A stretch of 64,000 nucleotides of DNA from Zobellella iuensis (GTDB lineage: Bacteria; Pseudomonadota; Gammaproteobacteria; Enterobacterales; Aeromonadaceae), in NCBI RefSeq assembly GCF_016746085.1, contig NZ_JAERTZ010000008.1, positions 1-64,000 on the forward strand, given 5' to 3'. The position numbers were made by a program, and so were the translations under genes. A model generated the notes under the pieces. The model worked only from the letters and a program-made list of their open reading frames with translations. It ran no database searches and had not been told where the DNA came from. This document shows, piece by piece, positions 38,188-48,626 of the stretch. Each line of letters starts with the position of its first letter. Position 1 is the first letter of the stretch.

Positions 38188-39198
38188 ATGAAAGAATTGC
38201 AACTACCTGTACTTGATCTGAGTGATTTCCACGCTGGCGGAGAACGGCGGCAATCCTTTCTGGATGACCTTGGCGAAGCGGCACGCAATGTCGGCTTTTT
38301 CTATCTGGTCGGCCATGGGTTAACGAACGAACAGCAGCGGCAGGTCATGCAGCTGGCGGCGGATTTTTTCGCCCTGCCGTTGGCACAGAAACTGGAGGTT
38401 GAAATGCGTCATTCACCGCACTTTCGTGGCTACACCCGCCTGCAGGGGGAAGTCACCCTGGGACGGCCGGATTCGCGCGAACAGTTCGATATCATGCGGG
38501 AAGAGCCCGTACGGCCCCAGGCTCGGGACCAGCCGACCTGGTGGCGCCTGCACGGCCCCAACCAGTGGCCGGCACAACTCCCGCAGATGCGCCCCGTTTT
38601 GCTGCAATGGCAGCAGGAACTGAGCGATATCACCGTCACCCTGTTACGGGCCTTCGCCCTGGTGCTGCAACAACCGGAACACATCTTTGACGAGACGATT
38701 CAGGATGCACCTTACCAACACATGAAGCTGATCCGCTATCCGGGCCGCAGCTTGCCCGACGAAGAGCAAGGCGTCGGCGCCCACAAGGATCCCGGTTATC
38801 TCACCCTGGTATTGCAAGGCGAGCAGTCCGGCCTGGAAGTATTGACCGAGGACGGTTGGCTGGCAGCCCGCCCTTTACCCGGCTCTTTTGTGGTCAATAT
38901 CGGCGAACTGCTGGAACTGGCGTCCAACGGTTATTTGCGGGCCACCTACCACAGGGTGGTCAGCCCGCCGGCGGGAATAGAACGCCTCTCCTGCGCCTTT
39001 TTCATGGCCGCCCGGCTCGATGCGACCGTTCCCTTGTTGCCGCTCCCGTCACATCTGGCGGAACTGGCCAAAGGGCCGGCCAGCGACCCGCTCAATCCCC
39101 TCTTCTACCAGGTGGGTCAAAACGTGCTGAAAGGGCGCCTGCGCTCCCACCCCGATGTGGCCCAGGCTCATTACCGGGATCTGGCCGTGCCGGCTTGA
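38188..39198 (+). CDS. Isopenicillin-N-synthase-like Fe(II) oxygenase A
   Basis: A 336-aa non-heme iron oxygenase of the isopenicillin N synthase/2-oxoglutarate family. The metal triad is His199, Asp201 (GAHKDPGYL) and His255 (YHRVVSPP); an RxS motif, Arg266-Ser268 (RLS), is typical for binding 2-oxoglutarate or a substrate carboxylate. GAGGAATGAG precedes ATG 38188. It alignes over its whole length with the oxygenase at 43058-44077. It heads an operon with the methionine gamma-lyase-like gene, so a sulfur amino acid or thioether substrate is a fair guess. Confidence 0.88.
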   Translation: MKELQLPVLDLSDFHAGGERRQSFLDDLGEAARNVGFFYLVGHGLTNEQQRQVMQLAADFFALPLAQKLEVEMRHSPHFRGYTRLQGEVTLGRPDSREQFDIMREEPVRPQARDQPTWWRLHGPNQWPAQLPQMRPVLLQWQQELSDITVTLLRAFALVLQQPEHIFDETIQDAPYQHMKLIRYPGRSLPDEEQGVGAHKDPGYLTLVLQGEQSGLEVLTEDGWLAARPLPGSFVVNIGELLELASNGYLRATYHRVVSPPAGIERLSCAFFMAARLDATVPLLPLPSHLAELAKGPASDPLNPLFYQVGQNVLKGRLRSHPDVAQAHYRDLAVPA

Positions 39199-39289
39199 CC
39201 CAGGGTACCGAGCGCACTGTCTCGACGGTCAGCCCAGGTCCAGATTGAAACAACCTATTATCATCACCGAATCGGCGACAACCAAAAAT

Positions 39290-40453
39290 ATGCATTTCAA
39301 GACACAACTCATACACAGCGGCGCGGGACCGGACCGGGAAACCGGCGCCCTGAATACCCCGATATACCTGAGCAGCACCTTCGGCTATGGCAGCGCCGAA
39401 ACCGGCCGGGCCCGCTTCGGCGGCGAGCAGGAGGGATACATTTACAGCCGGATGGCGAACCCGACGGTATCGGCCCTGGAACGGCAACTGGCCAGCCTGG
39501 AAGGCGCCGACGAGGCACTGGTGCTGGCCAGTGGCATGGCCGGCGTCAGCAGCGTTTTCTACGCCCTGGCCAGTGCCGGAGACGAAGTCGCCGTCATCGA
39601 TCCCGTCTATGGCGGCACGGCGGCGTTTCTGCAGCAAACCCTGAGCCGTGCCGGCATAAAAGTCCGCCGCTACCGCGATGACGGGCACCTGCTGGCCGAC
39701 CTCGATCCGGCCACCCGCCTGGTGCTGTTCGAACCACTGACCAATCCCGACCTGAAGGTGAACGACCATCGCAAGATCAAGGCCGCCGCCGACAGGGTCG
39801 GCGCCATCACCGTCTGCGACAACACCTTCCTCAGCCCCTACCTGTTCAAACCGCTGACGGCCGGTATCGATATCGTGCTGCACAGCGGCACCAAGTACCT
39901 GAGCGGCCACGGCGACATTATCGCCGGCGTGGTGGCCGGCCGGCGCGAGCTGATGCAACCCATCCGCACCCTGGGCCTGAAGCACCTCGGTGCGGCCATC
40001 GGCCCTCAGGAAGCCTATCTGTTACAGAGGGGCTTGCGCACCCTGGCCCTGCGCATGGACGCCCATCTGGCTGGCGCCGCCAGGGTGGCCGAATTTTTAA
40101 CCGCACACCCTCGGGTGCACCGAGTGCTTTATCCCGGCCTGCACGGCCATCCTGGCCATTCGGTGCTGGCCGAAAGCATCGGTGCCTTCGGCGCCATGAT
40201 CAGCATCGAGCTGAACGGTGGTTTCGATACCGCCAGCCGCTTCCTGGACAAACTGGCACTCTTTACCCAGGCCGTCAGCCTGGGTGATCTGGAAAGCCTG
40301 GCCTGCCATCCGGCCAGTACCACTCATGCCGCCATGGATGCGGACAGCCGGGCCAATGCCGGCGTCACCGACGACTTGGTCCGGCTCAGCATCGGCGTTG
40401 AAGATCCGGCCGATCTGATTGCCGATCTGCAACAGGCGCTGGATTCGCTTTAA
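39290..40453 (+). CDS. PLP-dependent methionine gamma-lyase/cystathionine gamma-lyase family enzyme
   Basis: A 387-aa Cys/Met-metabolism PLP enzyme. The PLP lysine is Lys202 (SGTKYLSGHGD), and YIYSRMANPTVSALE contacts the cofactor phosphate. Overall sequence runs close to methionine gamma-lyase, including SLGDLESLACHPASTTH, but the active-site cysteine that distinguishes that enzyme is Gly109 here (VYGGTAAF), as in cystathionine gamma-lyases/synthases. The exact reaction is therefore uncertain: elimination releasing methanethiol, H2S or homocysteine are options. The start ATG at 39290 has a weak ribosome-binding site. It follows oxygenase A by 91 bp. Confidence 0.85.
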   Translation: MHFKTQLIHSGAGPDRETGALNTPIYLSSTFGYGSAETGRARFGGEQEGYIYSRMANPTVSALERQLASLEGADEALVLASGMAGVSSVFYALASAGDEVAVIDPVYGGTAAFLQQTLSRAGIKVRRYRDDGHLLADLDPATRLVLFEPLTNPDLKVNDHRKIKAAADRVGAITVCDNTFLSPYLFKPLTAGIDIVLHSGTKYLSGHGDIIAGVVAGRRELMQPIRTLGLKHLGAAIGPQEAYLLQRGLRTLALRMDAHLAGAARVAEFLTAHPRVHRVLYPGLHGHPGHSVLAESIGAFGAMISIELNGGFDTASRFLDKLALFTQAVSLGDLESLACHPASTTHAAMDADSRANAGVTDDLVRLSIGVEDPADLIADLQQALDSL

Positions 40454-40485
40454 TACCCCGGCGTCAGGTTTCAGCAACAAGAAAG

Positions 40486-40517
40486 AAGGCCCGCTCAAGG
40501 ATCCTTGAGCGGGCCTT
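40486..40517. terminator. Bidirectional terminator (32-bp perfect palindrome)
   Basis: AAGGCCCGCTCAAGGA and its exact reverse complement meet at 40501/40502. T-rich sequence follows on the minus side. It sits between the converging oxygenase A-lyase and metQNI operons and should end both. Confidence 0.88.
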
Positions 40518-40535
40518 GCCGACAGGGTCGCGTTA

Positions 40536-41207
40536 TCAGCGCCGGTGGGCCAGCGCACGCACCAGTCGATCCCCCACCATCTGGATGCCCTGTACTATCA
40601 GGATCAGCACCACTACCGTGGCCATCATCACGTCATTGTTGAACCGCTGATAGCCATAGCGGATGGCCAGATCGCCCAGGCCACCGCCACCGAGCACGCC
40701 GGCCATGGATGAAAAGCCGACCAGCATCACCACCGTCAACGTCAGACCGGCCAGCAAGGCGGGCAAGGCTTCGGGCAGCAGCACCTTGAACACCACGTGA
40801 CGTACCGAGCCCCCCATCGCCAATATGGCTTCAATCCGTCCCTTCTCCACCTCGTCCAGGGCGGCTTCCACCACCCGCGCAAAGAAGGGAAAGGCGCCTA
40901 TGGTAATGGGAACTATGGCCGCCGTGCTGCCCAGGGTAGTACCCACTATCCAGCGGGTAAGGGGGATCAAGGCGATCAACAGCACGATAAAGGGCAATGA
41001 ACGCCCGACATTGACGACAGTGCCCAGTACCGAGCAAGCTCCCGGCAAGGGCAGTGTGCCCCCCTGCCGGGTGATGAACAGCAAGACCCCCAGCGGCAAG
41101 CCGATCAGCAAGGTCAGCAGGGCGGCCACCGCCACCATGTACAGTGTTTCCAGGGTGGCGCCAAACACCAGCGCCGCCAGTTCATACCAATCCATGCCAG
41201 TGTTCAT
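40536..41207 (-). CDS. metI: Methionine ABC transporter, permease
   Basis: A 223-aa permease with five or so hydrophobic segments; [20 protein letters not shown] is the conserved MetI coupling region. The start is ATG at 41207, which overlaps the metN stop (ATGA); GTG at 41213 is two codons upstream. It imports D/L-methionine and derivatives with MetN and MetQ. Confidence 0.95.
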   Translation of the reverse strand: MNTGMDWYELAALVFGATLETLYMVAVAALLTLLIGLPLGVLLFITRQGGTLPLPGACSVLGTVVNVGRSLPFIVLLIALIPLTRWIVGTTLGSTAAIVPITIGAFPFFARVVEAALDEVEKGRIEAILAMGGSVRHVVFKVLLPEALPALLAGLTLTVVMLVGFSSMAGVLGGGGLGDLAIRYGYQRFNNDVMMATVVVLILIVQGIQMVGDRLVRALAHRR

Positions 41208-42190
41208 ACCCACTCCGCGGCGATTCCACGTTCATTCAGTGACCGCAGCAAGTCACTCAGCGCTTGCCCGTCCGCCGGGCTGTGCAGACCAAGCCGCAGC
41301 CGTCCAATGCGCTTGCCAGCGACGGCTTCGACACCGCCGCTCAGAAGCGTCACGCCGATGCCGGACTGCCGCAGCAACTCACTCAGTACCGGCGAAGCCA
41401 CTGTGGTGTCCCAGAAGGTCAGTTCGGCCACCGATGCTTCTCCGTTGTGCCCCGGATCGCAGTAAGGCAACAAGGCCCGCCCAAGCCGGGAATCCGCTCT
41501 CGTCAGCAGCTCCGCCAGCGGCCCGGTTTCGACCACCCTCCCCTGATCCAGCAAGGCGGCCCCGTCGCAGATCGCCTTTACCACCTCGAGTTCGTGGGTG
41601 ATCAGCACTATGGTCAGTCCCAGTTGTCGGTTGATATCCTGCAACAACGCCAGTATGGAAGCGGTCGTCTCCGTGTCCAGGGCGCTGGTCGCCTCGTCGC
41701 AGAGCAAGTAGCGCGGATTGGCGGCCAGGGCACGGGCAATGCCCACCCGCTGTTTCTGCCCGCCAGACAGTTGCGACGGAAAGGCATCCGCCTTGTTGCC
41801 CAGCCCCACCAGTTCCAGCAACTCGGCCACCCGCGCCCGCCGCTGCGCCTTGGGCACCCCGATGATCTCCAGCGGAACGGCCACGTTGTCGGCCACGTTG
41901 CGGGCATGCAGCAGATTGAAATGCTGGAAAATCATGCCGATGCGCTGGCGTTGCAGTCGCAGCTCCCGTTTGTCGAGCAGGGTCAGATCCCGCCCGTCCA
42001 GCAGGATGCGGCCCGCCGAGGGCCGCTCCAGCAGGTTCAGACAGCGGATAAGGGTACTTTTACCGGCTCCGCTGCGCCCCAGAATGCCGAACACCGAACC
42101 GGTGGGAATGGTCAGCGACACATCCTTCAACGCCATCGTATGACTACCGGCATGCCGATAAACCTTGTTCAGATGTTCGATAACGATCAT
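41204..42190 (-). CDS. metN: Methionine ABC transporter, ATP-binding protein
   Basis: A 328-aa ATPase with Walker [10 protein letters not shown], signature LSGGQKQRV and Walker [12 protein letters not shown], plus a C-terminal NIL domain (about residues 255-328), the regulatory site where methionine inhibits the transporter. Overlaps both metQ and metI by four bases. Confidence 0.96.
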   Translation of the reverse strand: MIVIEHLNKVYRHAGSHTMALKDVSLTIPTGSVFGILGRSGAGKSTLIRCLNLLERPSAGRILLDGRDLTLLDKRELRLQRQRIGMIFQHFNLLHARNVADNVAVPLEIIGVPKAQRRARVAELLELVGLGNKADAFPSQLSGGQKQRVGIARALAANPRYLLCDEATSALDTETTASILALLQDINRQLGLTIVLITHELEVVKAICDGAALLDQGRVVETGPLAELLTRADSRLGRALLPYCDPGHNGEASVAELTFWDTTVASPVLSELLRQSGIGVTLLSGGVEAVAGKRIGRLRLGLHSPADGQALSDLLRSLNERGIAAEWV

Positions 42191-43014
42191 GAATTGGTGT
42201 CCCCATCTCGTACCGGAATCACCGAGCCGGCGTACTTCTCCTTGATGAAGGCCGCCACCTCCGGCGACTGCAACTCATCGGCCAGCTTGCGAATGCGGGG
42301 ATCCTCCGCCAGTTCGGGGGTGGTCACCAGTATGTTGGCATAAGGATTGTTCTGTTCGCTTTCCAGGGCCAGGGCATCCTTGGCGGGAACCAGGCCCGCC
42401 TCGAGCGCGTAGTTGCCGTTGATCACCCCCAGATCCACATCGGCCAGCGCCCGGGGGATCAAGGGCGATTCCACTTCCAGGATCTCCAGGCTTTTGGGGT
42501 TATCGGCGATGTCCTTGGGTGTCGCCTGGTCCCGCGCCGGATCATTGAACCCCTTTTTAAGGGTGATCAGGCCCTGATCTTGCAGCAGATACAGGGCTCG
42601 GCTAAGGTTGGTCACGTTGTTGGGAACGGCGACCCTGGCCTTGTCCGGCAGCTCGCTCAATTGCCGGTATTTGCTGGAGTAGATCCCCAGAGGCTCGATA
42701 TGTACAGTGGCGGCAATGGCGAACTCACGCCCCAGTGCCTGCTCCTGGGCCCTGAGATAGGGCACGTGCTGAAAGTAGTTGGCATCGACATCCCCATGGG
42801 CCAGCAGCTCGTTGGAATTTACGCCACTGGAAATTTCGATGATCCGCAATTTCAAGTTCGGTTCGTTTTTCTGGATATACTGCAATATTTCCGCATGGGG
42901 TACGGCATCCGCCGCCACCCGCAATACCTCCGCGGCCTGGCTTACGCCCGCCACGGAAAGGGAAGAAGAAAACAACGCAACACTGATGGCACGACTCATT
43001 AGGCTGTTAAACAT
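42187..43014 (-). CDS. metQ: Methionine-binding protein (MetQ/NlpA family)
   Basis: A 275-aa binding protein of the NlpA family ([28 protein letters not shown]). Unlike E. coli MetQ it has no lipobox cysteine; the signal sequence ends around SQAAEV, suggesting a soluble periplasmic protein. The start is ATG at 43014 with GGAGA eight bases upstream. It lies 43 bp after oxygenase B and likely shares its transcript. The ligand could be methionine or a related sulfur compound. Confidence 0.92.
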   Translation of the reverse strand: MFNSLMSRAISVALFSSSLSVAGVSQAAEVLRVAADAVPHAEILQYIQKNEPNLKLRIIEISSGVNSNELLAHGDVDANYFQHVPYLRAQEQALGREFAIAATVHIEPLGIYSSKYRQLSELPDKARVAVPNNVTNLSRALYLLQDQGLITLKKGFNDPARDQATPKDIADNPKSLEILEVESPLIPRALADVDLGVINGNYALEAGLVPAKDALALESEQNNPYANILVTTPELAEDPRIRKLADELQSPEVAAFIKEKYAGSVIPVRDGDTNS

Positions 43015-43057
43015 GGTCAATCTCCAGATATAAAATAAAAAATATTAAAAACTATTA

Positions 43058-44077
43058 TCAAAGATGATGTTCCAGCTCCGGATAATGGCGCAGCGCCACA
43101 TCGGGATGGGAACGTAGTCGCCCCTTGAGATAATTGAACCCCACCTCCCTGAACAGGGGATTGGCGGGATCGGTCGCCACTCCCCGGGCCTGTGCCGCCA
43201 ATGGCGCGGGCAGCGCATAACGGGGAACCACGGCATCGAGCCGGGCGCCCAGAAAGAAGGCGACAGATAGCCGGTCCTCGCCGGAGGGTGGCGCCAATAC
43301 CCGGTGCGTGGTGGCCCTCAGGTAACCATCGGTGGCCAGCTCCAGCAGTTCGCCGATATTGACCACCAGGGTGCCCTCAAGCGGCACGGCATCGATCCAC
43401 CGGCCAGGCTCCACCTCGACCTGCAGACCCCGCTGGCGGTCTTGCAACAAAAACGTCAGGAAGCCCGCGTCCTTGTGCGCCCCCACGCCCTGGGCCTGGC
43501 CCGCCTGCCCCGGATAGCGGCACAGCTTGATATGCTGGTTGGGTTTGTCCTCGTACAGGCTGTCGAATGCGGACTCCGGCAACCCCAGGGCCTCGGAGAA
43601 GGCGCGGGCCAGGCGCCGCGCCATCAGGGTCATCTCCGCCTGCCAGCGCAACAGCGTCGGCCGAAGTTCCGGCAAGGACCGGGGCCACTGATTGGGGCCC
43701 TGCAGACGCGTCCAGAGGGGAGTATCAGGTGCGGCTGGCAAGGCCTCCCGTTCGGCGCCAATGTCGAATTGCTCGCGCCAGTCCGGCGCGCCACCGGTCA
43801 GTTCGGCCCCGGCCCGGTTGTAACCGCGAAAATGAGGGGAATTCACCATGGCCACCGCCAGCTTCTCCTGTTCCGGCAGGGCAAAAAAACGGTGGGAAAG
43901 ATGTTGTACCTGTAACAAGAGTTCGGCCGAAATGCCGTGACCTGTCAGATAGAAAAAACCGACGTCCCGGGCGGCACCGCGCAAATCGGCAAGAAATTGC
44001 GTCTTTTGAATCGTCCCCGCATCATATCGGGACAAATCCAGTATGGGCAGACTATCCGAAGAATACCCCCGCTTCAT
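43058..44077 (-). CDS. Isopenicillin-N-synthase-like Fe(II) oxygenase B
   Basis: A 339-aa paralogue of oxygenase A. The metal triad is His201, Asp203 (GAHKDAGFL) and His258 (THRVLAPP), with RLS at 269-271. Shared stretches with oxygenase A include SPHFRGY, REQFDI, GPNQWP, LVVNIGELLELA and KGRLRSHPDVA. GGAGTGAAAT precedes ATG 44077. It heads the metQNI operon and points toward oxygenase A. Substrate unknown. Confidence 0.88.
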   Translation of the reverse strand: MKRGYSSDSLPILDLSRYDAGTIQKTQFLADLRGAARDVGFFYLTGHGISAELLLQVQHLSHRFFALPEQEKLAVAMVNSPHFRGYNRAGAELTGGAPDWREQFDIGAEREALPAAPDTPLWTRLQGPNQWPRSLPELRPTLLRWQAEMTLMARRLARAFSEALGLPESAFDSLYEDKPNQHIKLCRYPGQAGQAQGVGAHKDAGFLTFLLQDRQRGLQVEVEPGRWIDAVPLEGTLVVNIGELLELATDGYLRATTHRVLAPPSGEDRLSVAFFLGARLDAVVPRYALPAPLAAQARGVATDPANPLFREVGFNYLKGRLRSHPDVALRHYPELEHHL

Positions 44078-44327
44078 ATTTCACTCCATATTGACGATAA
44101 CATTCCAATCGCGCTTTGATTACCAAGATTCCCAGTTGTGAGCAACAACAACGACAAAGAGCCATCACCACCTCTTTCAATATCACATTTCAATACAGGA
44201 ACATTTATATCCCTGAGGACACAGCCAGTTATAAACCAGGGCACCGCTCTTGTTTACCAATTAAAAAAGGATTGCTATTGAATAAAAACGCTTAGATGAA
44301 ATCAGAACGGGCCAAAAGCGCGGTAAT

Positions 44328-44350
44328 AAAAAAGGGGCAACCTCTGCCCC
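44328..44350 (-). terminator. Intrinsic terminator of the sulfatase remnant
   Basis: On the minus strand GGGGCA (44350-44345) pairs with TGCCCC (44339-44334), followed by six T (44333-44328). It lies 22 bp after the sulfatase stop, so the old transcription unit's end is intact. Confidence 0.9.
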
Positions 44351-44371
44351 TCAATGCACATAGAAGCAATG

Positions 44372-45428
<1,057 letters not shown>

Positions 45429-45430
45429 GC

Positions 45431-45493
45431 ATGCCGCCAATCCTGACCTTGATTGCAAGTTTCCTGCTGCCCGACGCCTTTAACTATCGCTGA
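45431..45493 (+). pseudogene. TRAP transporter large permease (DctM), N-terminal stub
   Basis: ATG 45431 lies two bases after the DctQ stop, with GGAGGA upstream, the usual dctQ-dctM junction. The frame reads MPPILTLIASFLL, like the start of DctM, then turns non-homologous and stops at 45491-45493. DctM is normally about 430 aa, so nearly all of it is gone. Confidence 0.5.
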
Positions 45494-45520
45494 ACACGCC
45501 CCCACTTACCTTGTTACCGA

Positions 45521-45553
45521 CGCCAGAAAGCGGCCTCAGGCCGTTTTCTGGCG
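45521..45553. repeat. Inverted repeat near the scar junction
   Basis: CGCCAGAAAGCGGCC (45521-45535) pairs with GGCCGTTTTCTGGCG (45539-45553) with one G-T pair and a 3-nt loop. It lies just past the truncated DctM stub. Confidence 0.65.
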
Positions 45554-45723
45554 CTCCAAGCCACCCCGTTGACGAGCTGCAGTACCCGGACACCCCATTT
45601 GTCCATATCTTGCTCTAAAACATGCGCCATTATTGGCGTTTATATCTACAAATTCAGCCCTGCGTACACTGATGCTCCGTCCCTTTGCCAACCCCCCCTC
45701 TTTATTCATTTTTCAGATAAGAA

Positions 45724-45748
45724 TTTATTTTTTATTTCGTTTTTAAAG
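45724..45748 (+). promoter_or_regulatory. AT-rich motif upstream of sbp (candidate CysB site)
   Basis: TTTATTTTTTATTTCGTT at 45724-45741 followed at once by TTTAAAG. Shares a 13-base identical core with the tauA upstream region (21263-21275) at almost the same distance from the gene. Confidence 0.5.
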
Positions 45749-45812
45749 GTTAACCCCTGCCCTAACATCCTCTCCAGACACCGATACCATCATCGACTCA
45801 GGAGACAAAAGG

Positions 45813-46838
45813 ATGTCCAAACTCAATCGTACCCTCAAACAACTGGCCGGCATCAGCCTGCTTTCCCTGGCCGGTTTTGCCTCCCAGGCACAAACCGCCA
45901 ATCTGCTCAACGTGTCCTACGATCCCACCCGGGAGCTGTATCGGGAATACAACCAGTGGTTCAGCGAGCAGTGGCAGGCCGAACAGGGCCAGTCGCTCAA
46001 TGTGCGCCAGTCCCACGGTGGCTCCGGCTCCCAGGCCCGCGCGGTGATCGACGGCCTGGACGCCGACGTGGTCACCCTGGCCCTGGCCTACGACGTGGAC
46101 GCCCTGCGCCAGCACGGCGAGCTGCTCCCGGAAAACTGGCAGTCCCGCCTGCCCAACAACAGCTCGCCCTATACCTCCACCATAGTGCTGCTGGTGCGCG
46201 ACGGTAACCCCAAGAACATCAAGGACTGGGACGACCTGATCCGCGACGACGTGGCCGTGATCACCCCCAACCCCAAAACCTCCGGCGGCGCCCGCTGGAA
46301 CTACCTGGCCGCCTGGGGTTACGCCCTCAAGCAAGATGGCGGCGACGAGCAGAAAGCCTATGAATTCGTGGAAAAACTGTTCAAAAACGTGCCGGTGCTG
46401 GATCCCGCCGCGCGCGGCGCCACCAACACCTTTGTGCAGCGTGGCCTGGGGGATGTGTTCATCGCCTGGGAAAACGAGGCCTTCCTGGCGGTGGAACAAC
46501 TGGGCAAGGGGCAGTTCGAGATAGTGGTGCCCTCGCTCAGCGTCCTGGCCGAACCACCGGTCACGGTGGTGGATAAAAATGTGGATCGCAAGGGCACCCG
46601 CGCCCAGGCCCAGGCCTACCTGGAAGGGCTCTACAGCGATGACGCCCAGCGCCTGGCCGGCAGGCACTACTACCGCCCGTCCAACCCCGCAATCGCCGCC
46701 GAGTTTGCCGATCGTTTCCCGGCGCTTGAGCTGTTCACCGTGGATGAGCTGTTCGGCGGCTGGCAGCAGGCCCAGGACACCCACTTCAACGACGGTGGCA
46801 AGTTCGACCAGATCCTCGAAAGCATCGCCAAGCGTTAA
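45813..46838 (+). CDS. sbp: Sulfate-binding protein
   Basis: A 341-aa periplasmic sulfate-binding protein. After a signal peptide (cleavage near SQAQT) it shows [20 protein letters not shown] and [20 protein letters not shown]; the [10 protein letters not shown] form matches Sbp rather than the thiosulfate protein Cys[21 protein letters not shown]-like sequence ([20 protein letters not shown]) binds the oxyanion. First gene of sbp-cysTWA; a small hairpin after the stop may let it be made in excess. Confidence 0.94.
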   Translation: MSKLNRTLKQLAGISLLSLAGFASQAQTANLLNVSYDPTRELYREYNQWFSEQWQAEQGQSLNVRQSHGGSGSQARAVIDGLDADVVTLALAYDVDALRQHGELLPENWQSRLPNNSSPYTSTIVLLVRDGNPKNIKDWDDLIRDDVAVITPNPKTSGGARWNYLAAWGYALKQDGGDEQKAYEFVEKLFKNVPVLDPAARGATNTFVQRGLGDVFIAWENEAFLAVEQLGKGQFEIVVPSLSVLAEPPVTVVDKNVDRKGTRAQAQAYLEGLYSDDAQRLAGRHYYRPSNPAIAAEFADRFPALELFTVDELFGGWQQAQDTHFNDGGKFDQILESIAKR

Positions 46839-46854
46839 CCGTTAACAGAACTCA

Positions 46855-46870
46855 GGGGCCCTCGGGCCCC
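46855..46870 (+). promoter_or_regulatory. Intercistronic hairpin sbp-cysT
   Basis: GGGGCC (46855-46860), loop CTCG, GGCCCC (46865-46870), then GTTAAAGGAG, the cysT ribosome-binding site. Such hairpins protect the upstream binding-protein message and lower permease levels. Confidence 0.55.
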
Positions 46871-46886
46871 GTTAAAGGAGTGCAAT

Positions 46887-47723
46887 ATGATGTTTTCCTC
46901 CACCAGGCGTCGGAGCGTGATCCCGGGGTTCGGTTTGACCCTGGGATTTTCGCTGTTGTACCTGACCTTTATTTTCCTGATCCCGGTCGGCAGCCTGCTG
47001 CTCTACACCAGCCTGATGAGCTGGGAGGAGTTCTGGCGCGCCATCAGCCATCCCCAGGTGGTGGCCTCCTACAAACTGTCGTTCTCGGCCGCCTTTATCG
47101 GCGCCGCCATCAACCTGGTGTTCGGCGCCCTGGTGGCCTGGGTGCTGGTACGCTATTCCTTTCCCGGCAAGCGGCTGGTGGACGGGCTTATCGACCTGCC
47201 CTTCGCCCTGCCCACCGCCGTGGCCGGCATCGCCCTGGTCACCCTGTACGCCAGCACCGGCTGGGTGGGCCAGTATTTCCATGCCTTCGGCATCCGCATC
47301 GCCTATACCCAGGTCGGGGTGGTGCTGGCGCTGACCTACATCGGCCTGCCCTTCGTGGTGCGCACCGTGCAGCCGGTGCTGGAGGATCTGGAAGCCGAGC
47401 TGGAGGAAGCCTCCGCCAGCCTGGGCGCCAGCCGGCTGACCACGGTACGCCGGGTAATACTGCCCGCCCTGCTGCCGGCCCTGCTCACCGGCTTCGCCCT
47501 GGCCTTCGCCCGGGCCATCGGCGAATACGGCTCGGTGGTGTTTATCTCGGGCAACCTGCCTTACAAGACCGAGATCACCCCGCTGCTGATCGTGGCCAAG
47601 GCCGAGCAGTACGACTATAACGGCGCCGCCGCCATCGGCACCGTGATGCTGCTGGCCGCCTTCGTGATGTTGCTGGTGATCAATTTCCTGCAGTGGTGGT
47701 CCAGCCGCCGCTTTGCCCACTGA
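46887..47723 (+). CDS. cysT: Sulfate ABC transporter, permease CysT
   Basis: A 278-aa permease (CysT, also called CysU) with six hydrophobic segments; DLPFALPTAVAGIALVTLY and EEASASLGASRLTTVRRVIL are family hallmarks, the latter being the ATPase-coupling loop. AAAGGAG precedes ATG 46887. Works with CysW and CysA. Confidence 0.96.
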   Translation: MMFSSTRRRSVIPGFGLTLGFSLLYLTFIFLIPVGSLLLYTSLMSWEEFWRAISHPQVVASYKLSFSAAFIGAAINLVFGALVAWVLVRYSFPGKRLVDGLIDLPFALPTAVAGIALVTLYASTGWVGQYFHAFGIRIAYTQVGVVLALTYIGLPFVVRTVQPVLEDLEAELEEASASLGASRLTTVRRVILPALLPALLTGFALAFARAIGEYGSVVFISGNLPYKTEITPLLIVAKAEQYDYNGAAAIGTVMLLAAFVMLLVINFLQWWSSRRFAH

Positions 47724-47741
47724 TTTGTCGGAGACCATACC

Positions 47742-48608
47742 ATGACCACACTGACCCATTCCGCCCCGGTCGCCACCGGCAGCGACTGGCAGCGGGCCAC
47801 CGAAGAGCCCGCCTGGGTAAGGCGCACCCTCACCGGCATCGCCCTCACCTTTCTGGCGCTGTTCCTGGTGCTGCCGCTGCTGGTGGTGCTGTACGGCGCC
47901 TTCGAGCAGGGGCTGTCGGTCTGGCTCGCCGCCGTGACCGAACCCGACGCCGCCGCCGCCATCCGCCTCACCCTGCTGGTGGTGCTGTTGGTGGTGCCCG
48001 CCAACGTCATCTTCGGGGTGGCCATCGCCTGGGCCATCGCCAAGTTCGAGTTTCGCGGCAAGCCTATATTGCTGTCGATTATCGACATGCCCTTCGCCAT
48101 CTCGCCGGTGGTGGTGGGGCTGATTTTCGTGATCCTGTTCGGCTCCCAGGGCTGGCTGGGTGACTGGCTCAGCGCCCATGAGCTGCGCATCATCTTTGCC
48201 GTACCCGGCATAGTGCTGGTGATCACCTTCGGCACCCTGCCCTTCGTGGCGCGCGAGCTGATCCCGCTGATGCAACAACAAGGCAAGCAGGAGGAAGAAG
48301 CCTCCCTCACCCTGGGCGCCAGCGGCCTCAAGACCTTCTGGTACGTGACCCTGCCCAACATCAAGTGGGGCCTCATCTACGGCATCATCCTCTGTAACGC
48401 CCGCGCCATGGGCGAATTCGGGGCCGTAGCCATCGTTTCCGGGCGGATCCGGGGCGAAACCAACACCATGCCCCTGCATATCGAGGTGCTCTACAACGAG
48501 TACATGTTCACCGCCGCCTTCGCGGTGTCCTCCATCCTCACCGGCCTGGCCCTGGTCACCATCGCCCTCAAATCCGGGGTGGAGTGGCTCGAACAGCGTA
48601 ACCACTGA
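47742..48608 (+). CDS. cysW: Sulfate ABC transporter, permease CysW
   Basis: A 288-aa permease forming a pair with CysT. DMPFAISPVVVGLIFVILFG and EEEASLTLGASGLKTFWYVT are characteristic. It lies 18 bp downstream of cysT; cysA follows after 18 bp. Confidence 0.96.
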   Translation: MTTLTHSAPVATGSDWQRATEEPAWVRRTLTGIALTFLALFLVLPLLVVLYGAFEQGLSVWLAAVTEPDAAAAIRLTLLVVLLVVPANVIFGVAIAWAIAKFEFRGKPILLSIIDMPFAISPVVVGLIFVILFGSQGWLGDWLSAHELRIIFAVPGIVLVITFGTLPFVARELIPLMQQQGKQEEEASLTLGASGLKTFWYVTLPNIKWGLIYGIILCNARAMGEFGAVAIVSGRIRGETNTMPLHIEVLYNEYMFTAAFAVSSILTGLALVTIALKSGVEWLEQRNH

Positions 48609-48626
48609 CATTTTGCGAGTTGACCC

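Larger units (their letters stand above)
45494..45812. other. 319-bp region upstream of sbp
   Basis: Non-coding. It contains an inverted repeat at 45521-45553 (about 15-bp stem with one G-T pair, no T-tract), which may have terminated the lost upstream gene, and the AT-rich motif at 45724-45748. The Shine-Dalgarno AGGAGA precedes sbp. Confidence 0.5.

Noticed and set aside
45813-46838. Thiosulfate-binding CysP
   Set aside because: The [10 protein letters not shown] and [10 protein letters not shown] segments match the sulfate-binding Sbp form rather than CysP (NSSYDVSREL-like).
46872-48611. 579-codon minus-strand frame over cysT and cysW
   Set aside because: Low-complexity Gly/Gln/His composition and complete overlap with conserved permease genes.
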